Source: Spinellus fusiger (Eukaryota; Mucoromycota; Mucoromycetes; Mucorales; Phycomycetaceae). Taken from it: a stretch of DNA of 64,000 bases. Below, piece by piece: positions 23,813-35,400 of this stretch. Each line of letters starts with the position of its first letter. Within the stretch, counting starts at the first letter, position 1. The notes under the pieces are model-generated. The model ran no database searches. It had not been told where the DNA came from and saw only the letters and a program-made list of their open reading frames with translations. Location of the stretch: assembly GCA_025094145.1 (NCBI GenBank), contig JALLLS010000066.1, positions 1 to 64,000 on the forward strand, given 5' to 3'. Both the position numbers and the translations under genes were made by a program.

Positions 23813-26800
23813 TCAAAGTACCTTTTATTTTTAGGCATCATTTGCTATTCATGCATTGGGAATATTAGCCACCCTATGAAATCGTTTTTTTTTTAAAAAA
23901 AAAGGGATAAACATAGAAACACTCTAAATACAAAAGTGAAAAATAAATAAATGCAAATGAATGAGAGACAGAAGGACAGAGAAACACAAAACTTCACATG
24001 AGGAGAAAATGATGAAAAGGGAGAAATGATTGTAAAACGATAATTATGAATAGACATCTAAAAGGCCATAAAGTCAGCAAGGAAACCAGGACACTAAAAA
24101 GATAACTGTCATCCTGTGGTGATTCGAAATCCAATGAGGGATACTTAGAGCAACTCGGACAATCCTGAGGACACAAATACAGCAGCTACACTAGCAGCTT
24201 CTGGCTTTGCTAAACGGGTTAAGAATGGGTGGTAGAGGAGAGATCGGATGAGAAGTGAGGATACAGCGTCTGTTGCTGAAGGAGTCCTTTGCACTCTATG
24301 GCGGCGTTGGCATTCCTGCTCAACACACCCATCAGCAGCCTCAATGAGCAAGCTACCAGCTGATGGCTCTACCTTAAAGTCTCGAGTAGACGTGGCTCGA
24401 TTAATGGCCTGCAGCAGTATTAACAAACTGGGCCAGAGATCTCGCCATTTAACAAAAGACTTAACCGTGCGTGGCAGAAGATTTAGACAATAGTCAATTG
24501 GATGAACATCTTGTGGTGGGGCAGGAACTAAGAAGAGCAGAAATGTAGAGCGTTCATGATCAACGAATGTGCAAGTGAGAAAGTAGTCCCGATTGGCAGA
24601 TGGGTGGCCACATTGGCAAGGAACTGAAGGTGTTGGTGGTAACCAAGCAATCCTCCATTTTAGTAGACGATGTCTCTCTTTGCGCGTGCACGGTAGTAGA
24701 ATAATTGGATCACAAACAAGTATATATAGTCCATGGGCTACTGTCACCAATGGATTCTTGCCACGTACTAGACTAGTAATTTTACTTTGAAGACGTTCAA
24801 GATAAGCTACTTTTAATTGATATTTAGGAGGGTTGTGAGCCCGTTCTATTCTTTGAGCATTTTGCCAGAGTACATTGCCACGTAGCTTAATCCATCTGGC
24901 TTTACTCTGAGGTGCTTCAAGCTGTGGGACAAGGCACCAGAGGAGGGTGTCTTCAGGAAGGGTAGCTGCACGCTCAACAAATTTGGCTTGCAGATAAAGG
25001 AAACGAGAGTATATGTTAGGGAGGGCGGCTAATTGGGCAACCTGGATCGTTCCAAATCTAGCAGTAGCAGATCTAGCGAGACAAAGCCTCAGACAAGCAG
25101 ACTGACAGATTTGTAGCGGGCGGATGCCTAGTCTATTGACATTAAAAATAGCCAACCCATACTCAAGAATAGGCCGAACAAAAACAGTATACGCTCTTAG
25201 GGCTGCTGTAATCCCAAAGCCATACATGTTTACACCCATCCCTCTCAGCTTTTGCATTACTGCAATTGCCTTGACTTGTGAGTGTGAGAAGAGTGCGTCT
25301 TGGTTAATACCTTGACGTGAAAAGGGGATACCAAGGTACTTGAAAGTATCACAGGTTGGAAGCTCGTTGCCATAGAGGTAAAACGGCACATTGGCCGGGG
25401 CATTGATTACTTCACATTTGGAGGGACTCCATTTGTAACCAAGGAGGGTCAAGTGAATTTCGGCAAGTGCCAGCATTCGATGTATATCTTCTGGGCAGCC
25501 CATAAGAGCCACATCATCAGCATACAACAAACAATTCACAGAAGCCCAAATAACAGTGACATGGGACGGACTGTAAGAGGAATCTGACGACTCAGAAGAG
25601 TCATCCGAAACTGTAGAAGTAGAAAAAGGATTGTGAAGGGAATTCTGTAACTCATCAAGCAATACGTGAACAGTTGCCTGTGAGGAAGCAAAAGAAAAAG
25701 GGTTTTGAGCACAGAGATTAATGGACTGTCCCATCGTAGGTAGATACATACCAACCAATATCGGGGATGTCGAAGCAAACCTCAAGAAACGTGGAGGAAT
25801 ATCAATGAAAATATAATAAAGGAATAGAGAAAGAATACTACCCTGTAAGTCTCCTTGGGCAGCATACAACCCCATAAGTTCGTGGAGACAGAGGGCCTGG
25901 TCTAGAGTTCCACGACGAGCGCGAAATCCACCTTGAGCCATGTCCAATGCAGGCATGGTCGAAAGGAGCTCCCCAGCTATACATCTTTCTAAGAGCTTAC
26001 GAAACACCGATGTCAAGCTAATAGGCCGATAGTTACTAGGGTCATCCTGCTCTCCTTTGTTTTTGTAAATAGGTACCACCTGTGCTGTTCTCCAGGCCAC
26101 AGGCGTCCACGACCATCTCCAACACAATGTGAAGATCTGATGTAACAGAGGCACTAGCACTCAAACTAGGGATTTGAGCATTTCTGCTCTAATATGATCA
26201 ATGCCTGGTGCTTTTCGATTTGGCATCCTTCGAATAGCAGAGTGAGTAAAGTCTACGTCCCATGGGACTGGATTGTCTTGGAAAATAAACTCCTGACGCT
26301 CTTGTCTTTCCGTAGATCCGCCAAACACACTTTCTAGGTGGTCAATCATGCGATTGGCAGCATGCCAAGGGCCCTCTGGAGATGACAGGAAAATTGGAAA
26401 ACGTCTCCATAGCCTCATTCCTTTCACAGCACTTGTCATCTCTGTTAAGCCCTTACGGACTTTATCACAAAATACATGCCAGGTTTGTCGTTGTGCTTGC
26501 CTTATAGCCTTTTTCAAGGCTACACACGCTTCTTCATACAAGTGATGGGCTTCAATGTGTTCAATATCATTGCCTACCCATTGTCTATAACGATAAAGTT
26601 CTTGACGACAGTCAGCTAACTGTTGTAGATCAGCATTCCAGTGGATTTTCCAAGCTTTTGGGTGGGATTATGCGCGCCCTACGCTATTATCTAGGGCCTT
26701 GTAGATTGACTCATTGAGTATCTCAGCAAAGTCCATCTTAACAGAGCACAACAAGGTTTTGTCTTCCAATGTTTTTTGGATCTCTCTTTGCAGTTCACCT

Positions 26801-27181
26801 GTGTTCTCTGTAAAACATCGCTTGTACTGTTCACAGTCTGTTTGTTTGTTTAAACGTTGCAGTCTCCAGAGGCGACGGACAGCTGTTTCTGTCATGAGCG
26901 GTGGCATGAGCACCGGCTGAAAGGACAGCTCACACAAGTGGTGGTCTGAACCTAACGTCAGATCGTCCCTAATGTGCAAGCACCCTTCGGAGAAGTTGTA
27001 GCTTCTTGACAGGAACAGGTCAATAATGTTAGCAAACCGACGACCATCTGCTAGAATTCGCTCATATGTAGGCAATCCAAATGCCAACTCTGAGTTCCAC
27101 AAGGTTAGATCCTGACGGCAGATACAGTCTTCAAATTCCACATGTCTGTCGTTTAGCCATGATCTCCAGTCAGGTGAGAAA
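23813..27181 (-). mobile_element. LINE copy L2, 5'-truncated, with target-site duplication
   Basis: A non-LTR retrotransposon copy of about 3.4 kb on the minus strand. It is flanked by an 11-bp direct repeat tatattacagt (23802-23812 and 27182-27192). It holds most of ORF2 (pseudogene 24145-27181) and a 3' UTR ending in 'actttga'. The 5' end is cut inside the endonuclease domain, as usual for target-primed reverse transcription. The right-hand duplication covers the tip of the Tc1 element at 27189, so L2 inserted after that element. Confidence 0.88.
24145..27181 (-). pseudogene. LINE ORF2: endonuclease end, reverse transcriptase, Cys-rich tail
   Basis: A single frame runs from about 27181 to 24145 with two stops (TAA near 26668, TGA near 26161). 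In order: the C-terminal end of an AP-endonuclease (L-G-S-D-H-H), a linker, the RT domain (N-Y-R-P-I-S-L-T-S; L-Q-G-S-I-L-S; Y-A-D-D at about 25525), a thumb/connection region and a C-terminal Cys/His cluster (C-Q-C-G-H ... C). Between the region ending A-A-Q-G-D and L-Q-G-S-I the stretch that normally holds RT motif A, with its catalytic Asp, is missing (perhaps 60 residues), with frame kept. The protein would be inactive even without the stops. The C-terminal part is nearly identical to copy L4 (43874-44506). The LINE clade is not assigned. Confidence 0.88.
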
Positions 27182-27188
27182 TATATTA

Positions 27189-28537
27189 CAGTGGGGGATC
27201 AAAAAACAAGAGACATTTCAAATCTATAACATAGTTTTCCCATTGAGTTTTTATTATTATTAAATATTCTTTATTTATTGCCTTTTCACTCTAATGTCTA
27301 CCACATCTAACACCACTGAACAAACCAAAAAGACCTCTTGGAAACAAGAAAAATAAATAATGAAGACTTTACTCGTTGTCTCATTGCTCATGAGGCCATT
27401 GTAAATGGGACCAGCCAGTCTGCCATTTCTGCTAGGTTTGGAGTTTGCCAATAGTCTGTTTCCCGTATCTTAAAGAGATACAAGGAAGCTGATTGCTTCA
27501 AGGCCAAGAAGAGCACTGGGTGAAAGCCCATTCTTAATTAGAGGGACGAGAGAGAGGTTGGACACAAAGTGGCAAGGGATTCAATCCAGACAATGGATCA
27601 TCTTTGCAAGCAGATGACCACCAAAGTGTGCATGAATACTTTTAGAAAATTGATAAAGAAGCTTGGCCTGTTTTCTTGCAGGGTGGTTAAGAAACCTTCC
27701 CTCACCAATAAGCACAAGAAGTTGAGGTTTGCTTGGGCTAAGGCTCATCTTCATTGGACAGATGAAGACTGCAAGACAGTCATTTGGTCCGATGAGTCAA
27801 AGTACCAGCTAATGAGGATGAATAACCACAACAGAGTGGTGCGCAAGAAGGAGGGGCTGCTCTCAAATAATGTCAAGCCCACCATGAAGTTTAGTTGTGT
27901 TAGTGTGATGGTGTGGGGTTCTTTCTCTGATGAAGGTGTTGGAAGATTGGTGCCTGTGAAGGGCAGTATAGACAGTAGAGGATACATTGAGATCTTAAAG
28001 GATAACTACTGCCCTGAGCTGGCTCAACTCAAGGCACTGAATCCAGAGGTAGATTATGTTCTTCAAGAGGACAATGCCAGCTGCCACAAAAGTAGAAAGT
28101 CCAGGTTGTGGAAGGCACAAGAGAGCATTGCCACTATGGAAGGGTGGCCCTCACAAAGCCTCGACCTGAACCTCATAGAGCATTTATGGGAAGAACTTGA
28201 CAGGGCAATAAGAAAGAGGATAACCCAAAAAGTACTCTTCAAGATTTGGAGGTACTCTTGTTGGAAGAATGGGAGAATATTCCCAAGGACACCACAGACA
28301 CCCTCATTAACAGCATGAGGCGGAGATGTAGGGCTGTTATTGAGGCCAAAGGTAGAGACACCAAATATTAAGAGTTTCCACTTAATAAACTTGTGTTTAT
28401 TATCCTGTTGACCTTCTTTATACTCTATCCTATTTTGAAGTCTCTAATGTGTGTTTTTCTGACAAACAATAAGTATTTCTCTATACAAGAATTATATAGG
28501 AAAATGAAAAGAATTATAGTGTTTACACCGGACACTG
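27189..28537 (+). mobile_element. Tc1/mariner element T2, LINEs at both tips
   Basis: The left end reads TA|CAGTGGGGGATC and the right end CACTG|TA, giving 1349 bp, normal for Tc1 elements. The transposase region runs about 27294-28371. The N-terminal leader and HTH are broken by frameshift and stop codons. From 27569 to 28318 one frame stays open, with W-S-D-E-S-K, L-Q-E-D-N-A-S-C-H and S-L-D-L-N-L-I-E-H-L-W, so the catalytic residues are visible but S-P-D has become S-L-D. A frameshift near 28240 is followed by the conserved end R-R-R-C-R-A-V-I-E-A-K-G. It is related to T3 and T4 and inactive. Confidence 0.8.
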
Positions 28538-28548
28538 TATTAGCACCT

Positions 28549-28631
28549 TTTTTCTCAAAAGTTCTCATAGGGTGGCTAACATGCCCAATGCGCGAATAGC
28601 AACCAACACCCAAAATATAAAAATACTTTGA
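28549..28631 (+). mobile_element. LINE copy L3: 83-bp 3' end with target-site duplication
   Basis: Only the last ~83 bp of the LINE 3' UTR is present ('gttctcatagggtggctaac' to 'aaatactttga'). It is flanked by actgtattagcacct (28534-28548) and actgtatattagcacct (28632-28648), a duplication of about 15-17 bp with a two-base difference. The insertion lies four bases inside the right tip of Tc1 element T2. Confidence 0.8.
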
Positions 28632-28829
28632 ACTGTATATTAGCACCTGAAGAACTTGCTACAGGTTCTTCATCAGGCTCTTATGAAAATCAGATACATG
28701 TAAGAACCTTAGGCCAATTCTATAAGTATGTTGTATCTTCCTTACTTCATTAATATCTTGTTGGCTACATAACATCTTTAGTTCAGAGGAAAAAAATAGT
28801 TTTTTATTTTATTTTAAATAATAACATTA

Positions 28830-29050
28830 TTCAATGTTATTTACTATTTATCATCCATTGGTGTAATAGTGTTGCTAATGGCTTCCTGGGTTCAAGGGTA
28901 TTTAGCTAGTTAACGTGCGACCAACTCTGCTCTTTTTTATTCAACTTGTTTGTTATTCTTTTATACTTCTACTCTACTCTAATGATTAATAAAAGTAGAA
29001 TAACTTGGAATAAATCACCACTAAAAGGCACACAAACTAATACAATCTGT
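28830..29050 (+). repeat. Candidate tRNA-derived SINE (copy 1)
   Basis: About 220 bp match the reverse complement of 41340-41560 at roughly 85% by eye. Near the 5' end is TGGTGTAATAG, fitting the pol III A-box TRGYNNARNNG. About 31 bp on is GTTCAAGGG, one base from the B-box GWTCRANNC. Both boxes occur in both copies. The downstream body is unrelated to the other elements here. The SINE label is inference. Confidence 0.45.
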
Positions 29051-29182
29051 TGTACTCTTATACTATCTCCAATATATCTATCCACTGTATTCAAATACAC
29101 TACAGCTTATCTTAGATGCTTCATCCCAGACCATTAATTGTGTATTTGTTTTTATGGATTTCTAACTGTTGGTCTCCTATTT

Positions 29183-29622
29183 TTAGCATAAAAGACATGA
29201 GGTAACAGTATCCTGTACACTGCTTAGTATATCTCTTCTCAGTGTGTCTTGTTTATGCCGTATGAAATCCAGGCAACCTTGCTCAATGTTAGTATATACT
29301 CTATACTGATAAAAGAGCTTTCCAAATAAATGTAAGTTGAAGCAATAGTGTTTCGTTGTGCTTATCTTGACATTTTGGTCATTGACTGAACACATTTATA
29401 TTCCAACCTAACTGTCCTGTAGGAAGAAAGAAGTACATAGCTCATAGGACTGTATGACTGATTCATCTTACTCATTCTTTGCAGTAAGCCGACATTTTTT
29501 GGACTTATCACAATACCTCTACGTTCTGTTTGGTATCTGTCATTATTTAGACAGTTAAGATCACTTTTGTGCAAATGGCCATATCCACAACAGCTTGTAT
29601 TTTTATTTTTAATATGGTTCAT
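29183..29622 (-). pseudogene. Unrecognised broken coding-like region
   Basis: Two overlapping minus-strand frames (29622-29362 and 29395-29183) together look like one protein interrupted by a frameshift near 29380. The composition is mixed and includes a C-C-G-Y-G-H-L-H motif. I do not recognise the family. It lies among transposon relics and may be a fragment of another element. It could also be chance. Confidence 0.25.
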
Positions 29623-30056
29623 TCAAGAGGTTATTGGGTATATAATTAGGATTGACCTACTTGTTGAAGAAAGTGTGAATACAGCCACACTCAACAGAGC
29701 ATAATACTTTTGAAAATACTAAAGCAGTGGTATTCTGGACAAATATCATTTGATGCCACCAGTTTCTATACATACTATCTATTGACATAAGTTTATCTAT
29801 TCAATACTACCAATTGATTTATTCTTTTGTAGACATTCTTTTCTTTTGGTCATGACCTTTTCCCTCTAACTTCTAAATCTGCAGCATATTCCTTTTCTTT
29901 CTTGTACTAATAAAGATAGCTACCTTTTGTTCAATGTGGTTGCACCAAGAGAAAATCCGAGATAATAGACCAATAGCAAACTATATATGGTAGACTCACA
30001 CTCTGATCTTTCTTTCCATTCGCTAGTATATTTTGTTTGTCTGTGTGATTATTCTA

Positions 30057-31356
30057 CAGTGAACGAAAGAAACGTTTGCAAGTTTTAAATTCCAAGATAC
30101 TTCTTATATCATGTTCTTCTACTTGTCTGTTATAAAAAGATACACTGAATAGACAATAGTGATTTCAAACCCATAGAGAACATAGATAGGGTCAACAGGA
30201 TAATAGATGTAAGTTTATTAGACAAAAGGTCTTAGTACTTGGTACTGCCACTCTTTTCTTCAATGGCAGCCTTGCATCTCCAAGGCATGTTCTCAATGAG
30301 GTTGTTAATATTTTCTAATGGTAGTTTTTGCTATTCGAGCAATAGGGCAGCCACCTTCTTTTGAAACTCACGGTCTAGAATGTCCCAAGGATGCTTTATT
30401 GGGCTCAGATCAGGGCTTTGTGAGGATCAGTCTTTCGTTGTGGTCCTATCCACTTCTTTCCTCCATTCCTTCACCACCTTGTAGCTATGGCTAAAGGCAT
30501 TATCCACCTGAAGAACATAGCCTATTTCTGGGTCTATTTCAGAAAGGTGGGCCATCTCAGGAAGATATTCTTTTTTTCAAACAAGTAGTGTATCTAGGGC
30601 CATCAGTACTGCCCTTTACTAGATATAGTTCTCTCACATCATCACACTACTGTCGCCAAACTTCCTAGTGGCCTTAACATTCTTTGGGAGTAGCTTTTCC
30701 TTTTTCTTTCATATCACTATGTTGCGGTTATTGTTGGAGATGAGCTGATGCCTTGACTCATCTGATCCAATAATGATACACCATTGTTTATCGGTTTAGT
30801 GAACGTGTTCCTTAGCCTAAACGAGTTTTATTTTTTGTACGTATTGATAAAAGCAATTTTTCTTACCACCCTGTAGGAAGACAGGCCAAGTTTCTTCATC
30901 ATCTTCCGAAATGTCACCATGGACACTTTGGTGGCCATGCTCTGGTGGAGCTCCTTTAGTGTCTGAAAAGAATTTCGAGCCACCTTTCGAGATGCTTCTC
31001 TTTCATCTCCTATAGTAAGTATGGGCTTACGCCCAGTACCTTTCCCAGCCTTAAAATCGCCAGTTTCCCTATATCTCTTCAAGATACGAGAAATAGTGGT
31101 GTAATTCACATTAAAGCGATTGGCGATTTCTACTTGGCTGGTTCCATTTACGGTTGCCTCATGTACAATTAGACAACGAGTAAAGTCATCAATGTTTTTC
31201 TTTCTGTTAGAAAGAGGCTTTTCTGTTTTCTTAGTAGTGCTGGATGAGGCAGACTGTATGGAAAAGGGAATAGATATGTATAAAAAAAAATAGATAAAAA
31301 ATTATTATTACAAAAAGCTTGTCGGAGAATAATATGTGTGTTTCTTTCTCTCATTG
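30057..31356 (-). mobile_element. Tc1/mariner element T3, decayed but full length
   Basis: The left tip reads TA|CAGTGAACGAAAGAAAC. The right tip in complement reads CAATGAGAGAAAGAAAC, so inverted repeats of about 20 bp survive. The length is 1300 bp. The minus-strand transposase shows an HTH (N-Y-T-T-I-S-R-I-L-K-R-Y, 31109 on), then the first catalytic motif (G-S-D-E-S-R), Q-V-D-N-A-F-S-H and S-Q-S-P-D-L-S-P-I-K-H. The catalytic Glu is replaced by Lys, as in T4. Several Trp codons have become stops. Positions 30078-30612 are almost identical, inverted, to 20960-21499. Confidence 0.8.
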
Positions 31357-31479
31357 CAGGTTGTCATGTATGAGCTTGAAGAGGAAGACTCCTTTAATGT
31401 CATGAATATAGTAGATCTTTTTAGCTTGATTAGTGCATATGTTTTTTGACAAGAACCTATAGAATTATAATAAATATGT

Positions 31480-32200
31480 CATCTTCAAGACTTGCTCTGT
31501 TTTTTATCAAGTACTAGATTTAAACAACACTGTAGTATAGGTATCCTACAGGTTCAACGTACCCAACAGTACTATGTACGGCATCTTACAGCACTTTAAA
31601 ATAATGGGCCTAGTATGAAACTCCACAAAGAATAACCATAGGTGAACTTAATAATGAAAACAATAGCAGAAAAATGCACAGTGAGGTTAAGTGCCATCTT
31701 TACCAAACAAAAGAAACACTTATAGTAACTAGGATTCTAAGATAGACATTGAAAAAAAAAGACTTAATAAATTCTAATTCAGTTTAATAAAGCCTATGAG
31801 GAAGCCTTTTCTTACTAAGAAGTATATGAAAGGACACCTCCAATGGACTTGTGAGAATTGGTACTCAGAAATCTAATCATCTAGGTCTTAGAGAGTTGAT
31901 GAGCCAAGATAGCAACGTTCGATTACTATGACAAAAAGGCACAGACTATTAGCCATATCATGTCTTGGAAGCAGTGGTATGAGGTTACATTGGTATCTTC
32001 CTTCTTTGAACTCTGGAGTCAGATACTACCTACACAAGAAAAACAAAAAACCCACATAAGAGCGATGGGCATCAAATGATATATTGATCATTCTTTAATG
32101 GTCCCCACAAAATCCATATTATAATTCAATTGAGCTTTCTTAGGCCTAGTTCGGGAAGATGATTAGGAAAGATAGAACTGTGTATGCTACAAGGTTAGTA
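31480..32200 (+). pseudogene. Very decayed Tc1-like transposase (T7)
   Basis: Translation fragments match the HTH segment of the relics at 5440 and 19600 (N-S-T-M-Y-G-I-L-Q-H-F-K-I-M-G-L-V). Near 31800 comes K-P-F-L-T-K-K-Y-M-K-G-H-L-Q-W-T, followed by the first catalytic motif degraded to V-D-E-P-R. Many stops and frameshifts occur. Terminal repeats were not found. Confidence 0.5.
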
Positions 32201-32403
32201 GTTGAAGTCTGTCCTGATATTGAGATGAGGTAAAAAAAATGAAAGAGGGGACACTCTCTCTTATTTTAAACACTCTTTTCTACGTGTATTGAAGCTTTCA
32301 TGTCCATATCTAAGGAGTTCATAGAATCATAGAAATATTAAGATAAGCAATAACTAGTATTTATATTTACATTTATATTAAAAGGGCGGTTGCTTTTCCC
32401 TCA

Positions 32404-35400
32404 TCACTTTATTATTTTACATGAACGAGTTTAACTTAATTAATATTACATTAGCTTTATATCATTAGAGATCTGCCTTGAGCTTTAATAAGCTAAAGGA
32501 CATCCATTATTCTCTTGCTTATTTTAGTATAAATAAGCAATATATTAAATAAACTCGAAAGAGAGTTAGGTTTGGAAGGACATGCTGTTATCATCGGGTG
32601 TAGTGAAAACGATATCCTTCACAGAACCAGAGAAATTGAACACAAGGGACATGCTCTGCTTGTTGGTATTCTTGATCTGAGCAACAACCTTGTTACCGGT
32701 CTGATTGACAGTTCCGTCAGTAACATTGGTGATAGCTACACCATTAGCAACAGTGAATGAGACAACAACAGAAGAACCGAAGGGAAGAGTGTTAAGACGG
32801 CGGGCATTAATTACGAATTCAAAAGTAGAGGAGGTAGAAGAGAGAACAGAGAGTTGAGCAGAGACTTGACCAGCAACATAAGGCTTAGGTGTAGGGATAT
32901 CCGCATCAGCTACCTTCATGGAGAAATTAGAGCTAACAGTGGGGTTGGTGCAGATCTCGCTACCACCAATGGCCAATCCACAGTAACCAGAGATGTTATC
33001 GGTGGTAGGCAAGCATTGAGTTCCAGAAGAACAAGCTTGGACAGACCAAGAGCCATTGTCACAGATAGCAAAACCACCATTAGTACAGACAACGGCTCCA
33101 TTGTTAGAACAAGAGTCATTTTGCTTGACACAAGTAGGAGAATCGCTTCCAGGTGTAGGATCGGGAATGGTATCATGTTGAGTGAAAGTACTATGCACAA
33201 GATTGGAAATAGCAACGGCAAAGTTAGGATAGACCTCCTTATTATTTTGAGATTGAGAGGCATCCCAGATACTGACACCACCGTAGCTGGAGTACTTGCC
33301 AGGGAGATACTTGATGATGTTACTCAATTGGTTGAAAGGTACATAGCCACTGCCAGCAGCGCTTGGGGATCCAGGAATAGTCAAAAATACTTTGACATTT
33401 TTATTGGGAGAGGTGTATTTGGCCCAATTGTCCCAAGTTTGAAAGTTGAAGCTACCACTGAGAGGAGAGCAGTAGTTGTTGTAGAATTGAACATTGATAG
33501 CATCAAATCCAATAGAGCTGATAACACTTCCGAGCATAGCATCAGGGAAGGGGCACTGGGGAGCAGCAGTGATCATATAAGGCTTTAAATGATCTGTGGC
33601 AAATAGATTGCGAAGCTGTCTGACCATAGCAACATAGCCAGTAGATCCACCACCTTCAATATCAAGATCAAAGCCATCGACAACAGCAGTATCAAAAGGA
33701 CGAGTGGGAGACCAGCCTCTACCAAAGAGATTCCAGAGAGTGTTGGCAAACTCAATAGCTTGACCATCATTCTGGAAACCATAAGAACCAGCACCACCAC
33801 CAAGGGACAAAAGAATTTTGACTCCACGTTTATGACAAAATCTGATGTCTATGGTAATGAGACTAGTAAATATTTGCTATAAATGTAGTCTCTTTTTCTT
33901 ACCATTGGCAACTTGAGGGCATTTCAACATTTTGGTACCAGCATAAGTATCAGTACAGGCACCGGAAAGGTTCAATGTGGGAAGACCACCGAGATTGAAA
34001 CTGGAAATAAATGAAATAATAAGAATATCAGTAGAACCATCACAGTAAGAAGCCAAGTTCTTTTGAGTGTTCCATCCCATAGCAGAGTTCTATAAGAGTA
34101 TGTTATCAATAAAAGTGTCGATTGGCAGGATTTTTTTGTAGTACCTGTCCCCAGTACTGTACAACACGAGCACGATTGGCAGCAACTGAGCTCACAGAAA
34201 GAGCAACTGCAGTGGCAATACTGATAGCTTTAGTAAAGAGCATCGCTTATTATTAAAGTGAGGGAGTGAAGCGAGGATAAATGCTATTAATTTGGGGAAC
34301 TGTCTACTTTATATACTTTTCTGACTTGACAGCAACTCATGCAGATACTTTGAAAGAAAGAAAGAAAAGGTTGCCTGTACTCTATATTGTTTAGATTTGT
34401 ACTCTCAGCAAAAGTAACCTATATTTTAGCCTTATTTGAGACAATTCATTTAGTTACTGTTTTAATTAGGCAATTACCAAGGTTATATTTTCACTGGATT
34501 TACAAGTGTCCTTTTTTCTTTTTTCTTTTCCCTACCATTTTCTTATTGAAGATCTATTAGCTTCAATATTTTATAAATCATATGGCATTTATTTCTATAT
34601 TTTAATACAATTTGGTGTTTCTGTGTATAGTGAAGATAAGTGTGTTTAGTACTAGTAATTATTTCTTATTTCTCTTTGTATCTGCATCATTTTATTTTTT
34701 TGTTACAACATATGCAATGAGCTTAAACCAAGAAGTACAATATACCTGGTACCTTTTTTGTTTTTCTCATAAAAAAAACACTGCAGCTTTATTTAGCCTA
34801 TTCTAATTCAACTAAAAGTACTACATTACCATTAAACAAATTAGTAAATATTGTAATATCAACAGCAGGATCAGTCAAAGAACTTGGGGTAAAATGAATA
34901 CTGCTGTGATTTTTAACGAAAAGGGATAGGTTTGAATACCATAAAAATAAAACAAATTATGTTAGCTTCATAGAATACAGCCTAAACTTAGTGCTTCTGT
35001 TGTGGGGCCTTTTGCTTTAGATATAGCAATTTCCAAGGGTAAACACTTATGTCCTACATCAATTCAAATAATAGTATAATATTAGAAAAAATATCTTTGA
35101 CTAAGTTTTTTTAAATGTAGTTTTATACATTTCTAACTTCTCAAGAATTTTGAGAAGAAATATAGATTTATATCAAACTGTGTCAATATGTGTTGTTGTT
35201 TGTAGATATTTTCAAAAGTAGTTAAAATTACTCGCCAACACCCTATAGAAATTAAGACAAATTAGAGATCGAGACAAATGAGGAATTCAAAGTTGTACCA
35301 AAATAGTAACTTTACGCTCCAATAAAATCAAAGAATGCAATGATAAAGTACTCCCAACAGATGACTCGAAAAAGATCTCCATACAAAATTAAACTCAAAA

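Noticed and set aside
23994..24176. Short minus-strand frame after LINE ORF2 (also 43582-43905)
   Set aside because: It overlaps the LINE ORF2 end and 3' UTR; lengths and reading differ between copies, so it is not a separate protein.
28640..28690. Small hairpin (tgaagaac ... gttcttca) next to LINE L3
   Set aside because: Only eight base pairs, with no terminator or element context in a eukaryote.
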